A program made the translations under genes and the position numbers. The notes beneath the pieces were generated by a model. It made no database searches, had not been told where the DNA came from, and worked only from the letters and a program-made list of their open reading frames with translations. A DNA stretch of 64,000 bases from Bathymodiolus brooksi (lineage: Eukaryota > Mollusca > Bivalvia > Mytilida > Modiolidae). Below are positions 29,201 to 38,961 of this stretch, piece by piece; the first letter of the stretch is position 1; every line of letters starts with the position of its first letter. The stretch covers positions 116,873,534 to 116,937,533 of the forward strand of contig OY804580.1 in NCBI GenBank assembly GCA_963680875.1, in the 5' to 3' direction.

Positions 29201-31000
29201 CTGTCGAGTATAATCTACATGTCTGTTGTATGTTGTTTCTAATGGACTGTCGAGTATAATCTACATGTCTGTTGTATGTTGTTTCTAACGGACTGTCGAG
29301 TATAATCTACATGTCTGTTGTATGTTGTTTCTAACGGACTGTCGAGTATAATCTACATGTCTGTTGTATGTTGTTTCTAACGGACTGTCGAGTATAATCT
29401 ACATGTCTGTTGTATGTTGTTTCTAACGGACTGTCGAGTATAATCTACATGTCTGTTGTATGTTGTTTCTAATGGACTGTCGAGTATAATCTACATGTAT
29501 GTTGTATGTTGTTTCTAACGGACTGTCGAGTATAATCTACATGTCTGTTGTATGTTGTTTCTAACGGACTGTCGAGTATAATCTACATGTCTGCTGTATG
29601 TTGTTTCTAACGGACTGTCAGGTATAATCTACATGTCTGTTGTATGTTGTTTCTAACGGACTGTCGAGTATAATCTACATGTCTGTTGTATGTTGTTTCT
29701 AACGGACTGTCGAGTATAATCTACATGTCTGTTGTATGTTGTTTCTAACGGACTGTCGAGTATAATCTACATGTCTGTTGTATGTTGTTTCTAACGGACT
29801 GTCGAGTATAATCTACATGTCTGTTGTATGTTGTTTTTAAAGGACTGTCGAGTATAATCTACATGTCTGTTGTATGTTGTTTCTAATGGACTGTCGAGTA
29901 TAATCTACATGTCTGTTGTATGTTGTTTCTAACGGACTGTCGAGTATAATCTACATGTCTGTTGTATGTTGTTTCTAACGGACTGTCGAGTATAATCTAC
30001 ATGTCTGCTGTATGTTGTTTCTAACGGACTGTCGAGTATAATCTACATGTCTGTTGTATGTTGTTTCTAACGGACTGTCGAGTATAATCTACATGTCTGT
30101 TGTATGTTGTTTCTAATGGACTGTCGAGTACTACATGTCTGTTGTATGTTGTTTCTAACGGACTGTCGAGTATAATCTACATGTCTGTTGTATGTTGTTT
30201 CTAACGGACTGTCGAGTATAATCTACATGTCTGTTGTATGTTGTTTCTAACGCACTGTCGAGTATAATCTACATGTCTGTTGTATGTTGTTTCTAACGGA
30301 CTGTCGAGTATAATCTCCATGTCTGTTGTATGTTGTTTCTAACGGACTGTCGAGTATAATCTACATGTCTGTTGTATGTTGTTTCTAACGGACTGTCGAG
30401 TATAATCTACATGTCTGTTGTATGTTGTTTCTAGCGGACTGTCGAGTATAATCTACATGTCTGTTGTATATTGTTTCTAACGGACTGTCAAGTATAATCT
30501 ACATTTCTGTTGTATGTTGTTTCTAACGGACTGTCGAGTATAATCTACATGTCTGTTGTATGTTGTTTCTAACGGACTGTCGAGTATAATCTACATGTCT
30601 GTTGTATGTTGTTTCTAATGGACTGTCGAGTATAATCTACATGTCTGTTGTAAGTTGTTTCTAACAGACTGTCGAGTATAATCTACATGTCTGCTGTATG
30701 TTGTTTCTAACGGACTGTCGAGTATAATCTACATGTCTGTTGTATGTTGTTTCTAACGGACTGTCGAGTATAATCTACATGTCTGTTGTATGTTGTTTCT
30801 AACGGACTGTCGAGTATAATCTACATGTCTGTTGTATGTTGTTTCTAACGGACTGTCGAGTATCATCTACATGTCTGTTGTATGTTGTTTCTAACGGACT
30901 GTCGAGTATAATCTAAATGTCTGTTGTATGTTGTTTCTAACGGACTGTCGAGTATAATCTACATGTCTGCTATATGTTGTTTCTAACGGACTGTCGAGTA
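11281..31000 (+). repeat. Higher-order repeat section B of the satellite (7,621- and 5,743-bp offsets)
   Basis: Marker variants repeat at fixed offsets. The 42-bp variant at 11281 recurs 7,621 bp later (18902), and the one at 17621 recurs at 25242 (also 7,621). The 42-bp variant near 24371 recurs at 30114 and the GAGTAAAATC variant near 22545 recurs near 28288 (both 5,743). The copy at 11878 matches that at 17621 (5,743). Runs between markers look almost identical by eye, indicating recent amplification of multi-kilobase blocks. Confidence 0.85.
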
Positions 31001-31576
31001 TAATCTACATGTCTGTTGTATGTTGTTTCTAACGGACTGTCGAGTATAATCTACATGTCTGTTGTATGTTGTTTCTAACGGACTGTCGAGTATAATCTAC
31101 ATGTCTGCTGTATGTTGTTTCTAACGGACTGTCGAGTATAATCTACATGTCTGTTGTATGTTGTTTCTAACGGACTGTCGAGTATAATCTACATGTATGT
31201 TGTATGTTGTTTCTAACGGACTGTCGAGTATAATCTACATGTCTGTTGTATGTTGTTTCTAACGGACTGTCGAGTATAATCTACATGTCTGTTGTATGTT
31301 GTTTCTAACGGACTGTCGAGTATAATCTACATGTCTGTTGTATGTTGTTTCTAACGGACTGTCGAGTATAATCTACATGTCTGTTGTATGTTGTTTCTAA
31401 CGGACTGTCGAGTATAATCTACATGTCTGTTGTATGTTGTTTCTAATGGACTGTTGGGTATAATCTAAATGTCTGTTGTATGTTGTTTCTAATGGACTGT
31501 CGAGTATAATCTACATGTCTGTTGTCTGTATTTTTTTTTCTTTATGTACATCACAATTCTGTATATTCTTCTAATC

Positions 31577-31925
31577 GTATCGGTGGTGTAATGGTTAGCG
31601 TGCTCACATCGAGTGCGGTAGATCGTTGGTTTGAGCTCCGACCGGGTCAAGCCAAAGACTATAAAATTGGTATGTGTTGCTTCTCCGCGAAGCATGCAGC
31701 ATTAAGGAGAAAGGGCAGACTGGTTGGCTCGGAATCATGATAATGTGTCCGAGTGGTGTCTATCCGCGTACTGTTGTTTCAGTGAGCTAGCACTATAAAA
31801 ATCCAACTAAGCGTGTTGGGCTAGTACAAAGCGGACCTCATCATCATTTCATTGAAAATTAACTTGTTCTCGCCATGATATAGCTGAAAAATTGCTGAGT
31901 TGGCGTTAAACAACAATCACTCACT
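31577..31925 (+). mobile_element. tRNA-headed SINE at the satellite edge
   Basis: The head (31581-31655) looks like a tRNA: a box-A-like GTGGTGTAATGGTTAGCG and a box-B-like GGTTTGAGCTCC. The tail contains CGCCATGATATAGCTGA and GTTGGCGTTAAACAAC, the 3' core shared by the other SINEs in this window. Molluscan V-superfamily SINEs (for example RUDI) have this layout; the exact family assignment is from memory. It begins about 50 bp after the last satellite unit. The left breakpoint of the 20.9-kb tandem duplication falls inside its 3' tail at 31903. Confidence 0.8.
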
Positions 31926-31960
31926 CTTGTATATTCTAATTAAGAAATAATCAATGAAAG

Positions 31961-32085
31961 CCATGTGTATATATTGTTTTTACTTCGGGTAGGCCTTTAT
32001 GTCAAGAAGATTTACCGTGAGCGCTAGCGAGGGGTAAAAAGCTGACATAAAGGCCTACCCGTGGTAAAAACAATATATACATATG
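31961..32085. repeat. Foldback (inverted repeat) sequence, about 125 bp
   Basis: Left arm 31961-32005 and right arm 32043-32085 are near-perfect reverse complements. They include ATATATTGTTTTTAC with CGGGTAGGCCTTTATGTCA and their complements, separated by about 37 bp. It would form a long hairpin. Copy 2 has unrelated sequence here (52853-53165), so this segment differs between the duplicates. Probably a short foldback MITE; no clear target duplication was seen. Confidence 0.7.
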
Positions 32086-32220
32086 GATTCCAGGAATTAT
32101 TTCGATTCTAATATGTAAAAATTGGTAAAATATCGTTATAAATTGTCGATGACGTCATAAATTTAATCGGTCATAGATTAATATCATTTGTGTTTTTACC
32201 GTTGTGTTTCAGGGGCGGGG

Positions 32221-32480
32221 CCCTCGTCTTCGTGATCGTATGGTAGTTGGATTTACAACTGTCTATGCAATCAGTGCCTATCACCACTAATGTTGTGAGC
32301 TCGAAACCCGCTCAAGCAAGGTGTACTCGATACAACATTATGTGATAAAGTTTGTCAATGACTTGCGGCAGGTCGGTGGTTTTCTCCGGGTACTGCAGTT
32401 TCAACTACCAATAAAACTGACCGTCACGATAACTGAATTATTGTTGAAAGTGGGGTTAAACACCATAACTCTAACCCTAA
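32221..32480 (+). mobile_element. tRNA-headed SINE, full-length
   Basis: The head reads ATGGTAGTTGGATTTACAAC with a box-B-like GTGAGCTCGAAACCCGC. The body holds GGTCGGTGGTTTTCTCCGGG and AATAAAACTGACCG, and the tail ends GTTAAACACCATAACTCTAA. In copy 2 of the duplication the same SINE (53191-53296) keeps only its head, so a deletion of the 3' two-thirds occurred there. Confidence 0.8.
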
Positions 32481-32736
32481 TTCTTTAACATCTTTAAAGG
32501 GTTTTTATTAAAAGCACGTAAAAACATATAATTTTAGAATCAAGTTGTAAATGTGCAAATGGTTTGACTTTAGTAATGTTCATGTACAGTGAGTCCTTTG
32601 ACTAAATTAGTAGATTTTTCAGTAGATTTTAACACACACAAATTTCAGAACCCAATATGGATAATTTAAAGGACCAGGAACATTTGGCTTAAACAAAACT
32701 CAGATATATGTTCATACATGTGCACAGCACAATAGG

Positions 32737-32993
32737 CAGTGCCGTCTTAACGCATGGGCGGTGGGCAATTGCCAGCGGCCCCCACGGGCATAGGGGTCCC
32801 ATGCTAATCTATGTATGTTGTCTACGGCATGTTTTTTAATGTTTAAACACTGATTTTGATGGAAATACCAATACAATAATACACGTTTAATTTTATTGGC
32901 ATTTACAGTTTTATTCCTGCAAGTGGTTGCTTAGGTAGGGACCCCAGTGCATTGTTTTGCCCGAGGACCTATAATGCTGTTAAAACGGCCATG
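32737..32993. mobile_element. hAT-type MITE, 257 bp
   Basis: It starts CAGTGCCGTCTTAAC and ends with the imperfect complement (GTTAAAACGGCCATG). It is flanked by ACAATAGG (32729-32736) and ACAATAAG (32994-33001), an 8-bp target duplication with one change. The copy-2 orthologue at 53543-53802 has perfect 8-bp duplications, which supports a hAT-type element. It lies 3' of the B-box gene copy. Confidence 0.75.
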
Positions 32994-33099
32994 ACAATAA
33001 GGAGTAATGAATAAAAAACAGTTTATGGAGCTGTTTGTATTGTACAGATTCTGTGTGTATTACAGTTATTTACATATATCCTTCTGGTGTTGTTGTACT

Positions 33100-33356
33100 T
33101 CTAAAAAAAAGCATTCGGATATCTAACAAATGTGTTAAAATCAGTATCTAGAAGAGTTTGAAGATACCAATGGGGTAATCAGAATCTGTAAATCGAAGGA
33201 CAGACAACGCAATGGCCAAACGTATAAGGACAAAAGGACAAACAGTGATCTACAAAAGATACACATAAAACTAAAGAACGAGTAACATGAACCCCACTAA
33301 AAGCGATGTATTCTGTTATTCTAGGAATTGATCAAGATCAGATATAATAATATTGT
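33100..33356 (-). other. 3' flank of the B-box pseudogene, with a common dispersed bivalve motif
   Basis: Holds motifs such as AATCGAAGGACAGACAACGC and AACGAGTAACATGAACCCC. I recall these from many Mytilus intergenic sequences as a dispersed repeat. A related but different copy pair is at 50935-51090 and 56960-57110. No reading frame of its own; on the minus strand it would be 3'-UTR or downstream DNA. Confidence 0.45.
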
Positions 33357-35034
33357 TCAGCAAACACTGTAAACGGTTACTCTGCCGTTAGAAGCAATGA
33401 TCAAACGTTGAGTATGTTTATCATAGTATACGTTTATGGGCGTTACAAGCTTGTTCAGAACTTCTTCTCCATGTTTTCCTTCCGTGTCTAACATGAAAAG
33501 ATTGTTAGATTTAAAACACACGACGTATAATTCACCATTTTCGCCACAAGTGATTCCATTTGGTCCTTTCATCTTATCGTGCGCAAACTCCCATTGGACA
33601 TTTCCAAATAAATCGTAGCAGAGGACCTTACTAGTTTCCCATTTTGCGCAATATATCTTGTCATCTATCAAGGTAAAGTAGTGTGCTTTTTCGGAACCTA
33701 TCGATATTTTTCTTTCTACAATTCCCTCCAAACTAACAATGTAGTACCCGAAGTCGTACATATTAACAACAAGATTTTTCTTCTTATGCACCTGAATTCC
33801 GTTCGGAGTTCTGTCGAGATCAAATTTGGAGGTGGTAGACTTTTGCTTAACATCAACAATACATATTGCATTTTTTAGCATGGTTACAGCTACTTTGTCG
33901 CCATCAATATAAGCAAGTCCGAATGGTTCTGACTTCAGTTTTATTTTGTCTTTATAAAAACCACTCTCTGAAACCAAGAGCAAACAATTATTATTTCTGT
34001 CTGTTAGAAGTATATAATTGTTTGGTAGAAAAATGCAATCCCTAATGCACGGTTTTTGTGGGGATGGCGGAAAGGAAATGTTAAATTTGTCGACAATTGT
34101 TTTATTTTCAGTTGTCCGTGGTTTAGGTGTGGTCAGCAATTGGGCTTGTTTGTCTTTGTGTCTTTTTAAGATACTGGATATTCCTTTTCTATTAACATAA
34201 ATGCTTCCCATTGAAGACCAACAACTAGTAGATAATTCCGAACTAGGCTTAAAGGTGAATGTAGTTGTCATTAATCCTTGATTTTCCAAGTAAGATTGAA
34301 ACCTATTCTCTTCCTCCTGAACCTGATCATGGCTGATGAGTGAGTTTGTGCATTAAAAGAAATGCCTGTAAATCAGAGGCATGTTTTCTAGCTGTGGTCA
34401 TATTTTGTTTGGTTTCTGATATCTCAGTTTTTTTGCTTAAACACGTGTCGGCGACTCCCTGTACTTTCGATTTCTGTTTTATATATATTTGTTCAAGTTC
34501 ATCTAACAGATTCTGTTCAAGTTCATCCAGGCGTTTGTCTGCAGACAATCGAAAATTCTTTATCTTAAAGTAACATGCTGATTTTTCAGTTACCATGGAA
34601 GCCAAAATAGAATGCGTCTCTTTACAAACTTCTTCAATATTTTGGTCAAGGTCGTCTATGCTTCTCTCTAAATCAGTAAAGCCAGGGGATGTCTTGACAT
34701 CTAGAACGACTTCAGTTATCGAACACACCGATGTACAATCTCTATGACTAGTTCTTGTACATTTCATACAACACAGTTGTTGGTGATCACTGCAATAAAA
34801 GTCTACCTTTTCGTCGTGATTGTCGCATGTTTGTTTCAAGGACAAAATGGCAGATGGCAGCTGTGCTAAGTCTTCGATTGATAAGGGTGTATGGTTTCTA
34901 GTGGCTTTTGCGATTCCATGTTGTACTTTGCATTTAGAACACAAAGCTTCGTCACATTCAGAACACCATTCTACAGCAAGCTCGTTTATATGCTGGAAAG
35001 CACAAATATCACAAAATCTTTCTTTTGTTTCCAT
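33357..35034 (-). pseudogene. Two-B-box/coiled-coil/propeller (TRIM-NHL-like) gene, frameshifted copy
   Basis: Broken paralogue of the gene at 54166-55833. The first part (35034-34327, 235 aa) carries both B-box zinc sites (Cys8, Cys11, Cys24, Cys27, Cys32, Cys35, His48; then Cys70, His73, Cys81, His84, Cys89, Cys92, His97, Cys100) and the coiled coil. A 10-bp insertion near 34328-34337, absent from the other copy, then shifts the frame and gives a stop a few residues later (HKLTHQP). The remaining 310 codons (34289-33357) encode the intact beta-propeller in another frame; the Met that opens that frame is internal to the ancestral protein. A splice acceptor (TTTTTACTTGCAG) sits directly before the ATG on the minus strand, as in the intact copy. 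A short B-box-only protein could still be made, so 'pseudogene' is a judgement. Confidence 0.88.
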
Positions 35035-36219
35035 TTCTGCAAGTAAAAAGAAATATTAAATCAGTAAACAAGTATTAAACGGCTATCTATGAATGAATAA
35101 CAAATATATTAAAAAATAAACTTTCTTGAATCTAAACAGTTTGTCCATTATTTGTTTTCCTTTTTGCTTAGTAATATCCTACCGTGACATCTGCTCGGTC
35201 ATGCAATAATGTTGGTCGTCTGTTTTGATTTACAATGCTCGCGCAGCACGAGACCAATGACGTCATTCTGTATATTTTTAACGTAAATGAGACGCTAAAG
35301 AAGATTTTTTAAACTGGAATATATAAAATGAGATCAAAACAGGTAAGATTGAATTGAACAAATTCCATGCAAGTAAAAAAGCTCCTTTTTACTAATGTCC
35401 TTTTTATCTGGTCATTCTGCCTGTGAAATCTATTTTAAGCGATGGTATTCCCCAAACATTTGTATTTTTCCAGTTTGTTGACATAATCATCATCACAGTT
35501 CATGACCATTTCTGGAATGTAGGCCAAGGAAATTGTATTTTAAAATACTTTGAAAATATGACGACTGATCTTCAGATTCTACCACTTTTTAGAAAATGGC
35601 TGATTTTTCCGGGAAAATATATACTTTTTAAACAAGTGCTCTTCATTAGTCACAAAATGGCAGATTATTTTGCATATCCACTGCTGCTTTTATAACAAAT
35701 ATAACCTTTAATTCTTGATGGAATGAAATGATATTCACAGAGAAGATAGAAAAAGAATTAATTTAACTGAAATAATCAAAATTTATACACATGTAGCATA
35801 AACTGAACAGAGAATTAAACTAAATCAAACAGATAAATGAGATTATATGGGGGGAGGGGGTAACCTGTCATTAGGTCCCTTACAAAAAGCATCAACAAAA
35901 CATTATACAATACAAATACAAAAGGTTTTATTTTTGCTTGGGCATTTAAAGAACAATAAACATACACTTTAATTAACTTTTTACTGACATACAGTGTATC
36001 ATGTTGACATATATATATAATATATATACATTACATATAAAATACATTTAGCAAGATGATAATAAAAACAATAAGCAAACAAAGAAATTAACAAGTTTGA
36101 TAATATAATCTCATTATACTATTCTTTATATTTTCAGTTACACCCTGCACATCTGAAAGGAAAATCTAGAAGGAAACTGAGGCTGTATAGTCCCAGTAGG
36201 ATGACAGATGCCTATATAG

Positions 36220-36923
36220 TAGCTGCAATAATGTAGCTCCTGTGACAAACTTGTGTCTCGGCAGAGCTACAACGTGGTCCCATTCGTCACAATGGAGCAA
36301 AAAAAAAGTTGCAGTTGAAACATAAAAACTCACTATTTACGCTTCAAACATTTCATTTTAACAATTACTGGTGATCCCAGTCCTTGTTAAATCGGTTTGG
36401 CTGAGAAATATATGCTTTTCAAAGTTAGCAACAACCTTGTTCAAATTTATCGATCGTTTTCCATAACCGGAAACTACGAAAGGCGGAGCTTTTCTAAATA
36501 TGGTATTTCTTATTACAAGCTGATGTAAACATTCCAATCGTAACTACTCGGCCATTCTCGCTACCCTATTATTTGCAGGGTAGCGAGAATGGCCGAGTAG
36601 TTACGATTGGTAAACATTCACGCCTAAATCGCCAAATATGGTATCGACATCTAAATAGTGAGGCCGGAAATGACGAAATTCTAAATTTTCAAAGAGGAGA
36701 TTTTTATTTTGTGGGAATTACATTCTAAAATACTGGTAGGTGATAAAAACTTGTTATAATAATGGACAAAAGGAAAGGTTATGTCTTATTATTGATAAAT
36801 GCAGGCGTCAGAAGCTCTGTAAGCGAGCGCAAAAAATCTCGGCGGCTGCTCCATTACGTGTAATGGCATCCCGTTATAACCCTTGCGAGTAAGCGAGCAT
36901 TTAGGGTTTTATTATTAGAACTA
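36220..36923. mobile_element. MULE-like MITE, 704 bp, inserted in the pogo transposase start
   Basis: Flanked by perfect 9-bp target duplications CCTATATAG (36211-36219 and 36924-36932); removing the element plus one repeat rejoins the transposase frame. Ends are TAGCTGCAATAAT and the complement of TAGTTCTAATAAT (10 of 13 match). Inner similarity (CCATTCGTCACAATGGAGCA against CCATTACACGTAATGGAGCA) suggests imperfect terminal inverted repeats of about 80 bp. No coding capacity. Nine-bp duplications with long inverted repeats fit Mutator-like MITEs. Two 79-bp relatives with the same outer ends but without the inner about 630 bp are at 52438-52516 and 58463-58541. Confidence 0.85.
36534..36609. 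mobile_element. 76-bp perfectly palindromic mini-MITE nested in the MULE-like MITE
   Basis: Two perfect 33-bp arms (36535-36567 and 36577-36609) face each other across a 9-nt loop, so the element is almost all inverted repeat. It is flanked by perfect 9-bp direct repeats GTAAACATT (36525-36533 and 36610-36618), as expected for a target duplication. It would form a very stable hairpin. The perfect arms suggest recent insertion. Confidence 0.85.
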
Positions 36924-38017
36924 CCTATATAGCAGCTACTGGGAAGGAAAAGTTATCAATAAGAAAGGCAGCACAGCGGTTTGATGTACCATTTCAAACC
37001 TTAAGAGATCGGGTGGCTGGCACAGTTGATTCCGAGTGCATACAAATGGGACGAAGTCCAGTGTTGAGTTTAGAGGAGGAAGCAAAACTGGTATCACACT
37101 TGAAAGAAATGGCTCTAATTGGTTATGGTTACACTAGACAAGAAGTTGTAGACCTTGCAAGTGACTATGCTGCAGACTTAGATATTAGAAAATTAGACAA
37201 TCCATTTAGTTTAATATGGTTTTATTCCTTTTTGAAAAGATGGACAGATCTCAGAGTTGTTAAACCACATGCTTTGGAAATAGCAAGAGTCAAAGGTTCC
37301 AATAAATTGTGTGTCGACAAGTACTTTGATGAACTTAGTGCAGTTATTCACAAGTATAATCTTGAAAACAAACCACATTTAATCTACAATGTAGATGAGA
37401 AGGGTACACAGGCCAATCACAAACCCCCAAATGTAGTTGGTAGCACTGAATATTATCCTCCTGCAGTGACTGCTGGAAGGTCAGAAACAATTACATGTAC
37501 CTTCTTTGGCTGTGGAAATGCTGCAGGAAATTCTATCCCACCATACTTTGTTTATCCTGGGAAGAAAATGCAGAGTAGATGGATGGATGGTTCTACTCCG
37601 GGCGCTGTTGGAACAGTATCTGACAGTGGTTGGTCCAATTCGCAAATATTTTTGGACTATTTGAAACACCATTTTAAGTTGTATGTGCCAGGACAGAATG
37701 ATAAAATATTGTTGTTACTTGATGGTCACAAGTCTCATGTTTCATTGCCAGTTATTGAGTGGGCACAGGATAATAACATTATAATTCATGTACTACCAGC
37801 ACACACATCCCACTTTCTGCAACCAATGGATGTTGGTATTTATGGACCCTTACAAAAAATGTATGATAGTCTTTGTCATAAGAAGACCAGAACTACATCC
37901 ACTGTCATCATGAAGGTAGATGTATGCCAGCTTGCCTGTGCTGCATACATGAAGTCAGCTACCCCTGAAAACCTAATATCAGCCTTCAAGAAAACAGGGA
38001 TTTTTCCCCTTAATTAA

Positions 38018-38461
38018 AGAATCTTTTTCCCTCGTTTACTCTTAACTTCTCCGTAACGAAAACAAATGTCTCAAGATAGAGAATATCAGTAATGACCTAT
38101 ATGGTTTAGGTAAGTAACGGTTTAACCTCGCCACATGTATGTGCCTGTCCCAAACCAAGACCTGAATTTCCAGCGTCTAATGTCGTTTTTATGTTCATTG
38201 AGTTGCGAGAGCGGAGAGGTGATTTGTTCGTTTCGTTTTGTTGATATTGGTGGAATCGTTTGACCTTCATTGTTTAAACTTTCTTTTCATAATACAATTG
38301 CATTACCTGACAAGAAAAAGGTTCAAACATACCACACACAACAAATTTACAAAACATCCCAAAATTATTTTAAATCAGGGGGATTATAGTATAGGGGAAG
38401 GAAACACGTTATACGATCTGCGGAAGATTTTCATTCGAGGTTTTTCGTATTTTTCATTTAA
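38018..38461. other. Non-coding flank of the duplication, no gene seen
   Basis: Positions 38013-38377 match 56029-56370 with small indels; the match stops abruptly at 38377. No convincing coding sequence was seen on either strand. Confidence 0.6.
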
Positions 38462-38613
38462 GAATTGAATGCATTCTTTTGAAGTTTCATTGGGGTATGA
38501 AAGCGTTGACCGAAGTACATTTTCAATGAAGCACGGTAATGCTTCATGTTGAAAATGTAGTTCGATCAACGCTTTCATACCCCAATGAAACTTCAAAAGA
38601 ATGCATTCAATTC
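38462..38613. repeat. Foldback element, about 152 bp, arms about 72 bp
   Basis: Left arm begins GAATTGAATGCATTCTTTTG and the right arm is its reverse complement ending at 38613. The outer about 48 bp are perfect, the inner parts slightly diverged, and the loop is about 6-8 nt around 38534-38541. A related, much weaker pair (GTTTCATTGGGATGTGAAAC near 38768 and CACATTTCAATGAAAAAC near 38832) follows. Typical foldback MITE; target duplication unclear. Confidence 0.75.
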
Positions 38614-38961
38614 TTCTAATTATATTTAAATCACACCAAAATTTAATATAGTTGAATTTTCCGTTGTGAATTTTATTTGTGTTAGATTATTTGCTGTTGG
38701 AAATTACTACGCCATTGATTGTTTACATCTGACGTCGTCGTGGAGGCACGTGCAAGTTCGGATTTGAGTTTCATTGGGATGTGAAACATCACTTTTATAA
38801 TCATGTGACCACTTCATAACCAATCATATTGTCACATTTCAATGAAAAACGGAAGTAATGTAATTATTGTGAAGTAAACAATAATTATTCCTTGTAGGGT
38901 GGTGCATTCGGAATATATCTTCCAACTGAGAAATCACGCGAGGAACGGCATATCCAGAAAT
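38614..38961. other. AT-rich intergenic DNA
   Basis: No gene is recognised. It contains a degenerate inverted pair related to the preceding foldback (about 38765-38850). Confidence 0.5.

Larger units (their letters stand above)
1..31524 (+). repeat. Satellite DNA array, 46-bp unit, about 680 copies
   Basis: Continuous head-to-tail repeats of a 46-bp unit; positions 1-46 show a typical copy. The unit has a T/G-rich half beginning GTTGTATGTTGTTTC and a half containing TAACGGACTGTCGAG. Its GC content is about 37%, with two CpG sites. Length variants are 52 bp (TTGACATGTCAAG block, e.g. near 111), 42 bp (GAGTACTACATG, e.g. near 1558 and 11297) and 47 bp (CATGGTCT). No unrelated sequence interrupts the array. 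Because 46 is not a multiple of 3 and the unit holds stop codons, no long reading frame exists. The array runs off the left edge of the window, so its true size is unknown. I do not recognise the unit as a named satellite. Confidence 0.98.
35177..38014 (+). mobile_element. pogo/Tigger-type DNA transposon, 3'-truncated, with nested insertions
   Basis: The left end is set by comparison with copy 2. The duplicates are alike up to a TA (35175-35176; empty site 55974-55975), then copy 1 continues TCCTACCGTGACATCTGCTC. The same terminus occurs, inverted, at 62470, also next to a TA. The right end is not a terminus: copy-2-like sequence resumes at 38013 in the last codons of the transposase frame, and 53 bp of flank (55976-56028) is missing. 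I infer insertion at TA followed by a deletion removing the 3' end plus 53 bp. The first 700 bp are non-coding and match 61800-62470. A 704-bp MITE sits in the transposase start. Confidence 0.75.
36138..38017 (+). pseudogene. pogo/Tigger transposase (psq-type HTH, DDE_1), split by a MITE and C-terminally truncated
   Basis: Cuts and pastes its element by DDD-type catalysis. The 5' part starts after a likely splice acceptor (TATATTTTCAG, to 36137); the candidate ATG is at 36201. After 19 nt the frame is interrupted by a 704-bp MITE and resumes in the same frame at 36932, giving ...SIRKAAQRFDVPFQTLRDR, a psq/CENP-B-type helix-turn-helix. The uninterrupted part from 37013 (a GTG codon, not the true start) has 334 codons with NVDEKG (Asp128), LLLDGHKSH (Asp237) and LQPMDVG (Asp273). 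The last two are spaced DD35D as in pogo/Tigger, and all three catalytic residues are present. It ends KKTGIFPLN, with the stop codon in host flank, so the usual C-terminal tail is missing. No other frameshift is seen; it decayed recently. Confidence 0.85.

Noticed and set aside
1..31524. CRISPR-like array of regular direct repeats
   Set aside because: There are no unique spacers: the whole 46-bp period is conserved, and the rest of the window is clearly eukaryotic.
1..31524. Hundreds of TATAAT words resembling bacterial -10 boxes
   Set aside because: They are part of the satellite consensus in a eukaryotic genome and carry no promoter meaning.
31522..31740. 72-aa open frame and a free-standing tRNA gene at the SINE head
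   Set aside because: The frame only crosses the SINE. The tRNA-like head has degenerate boxes and is followed by the SINE body, so it is neither a gene nor a functional tRNA.
33357..34289. 310-aa frame as an independent propeller gene
   Set aside because: Comparison with 54166-55833 shows it is the displaced C-terminal half; its first Met is internal to the ancestral protein.
33436..35059. Several 60-79-aa frames on the + strand inside the B-box loci
   Set aside because: They are antisense shadows and recur at matching positions in the other copy only because the DNA is duplicated.
37013..37015. GTG as the start of the transposase
   Set aside because: The frame continues upstream through a complete HTH to the MITE and, across it, to an ATG at 36201.
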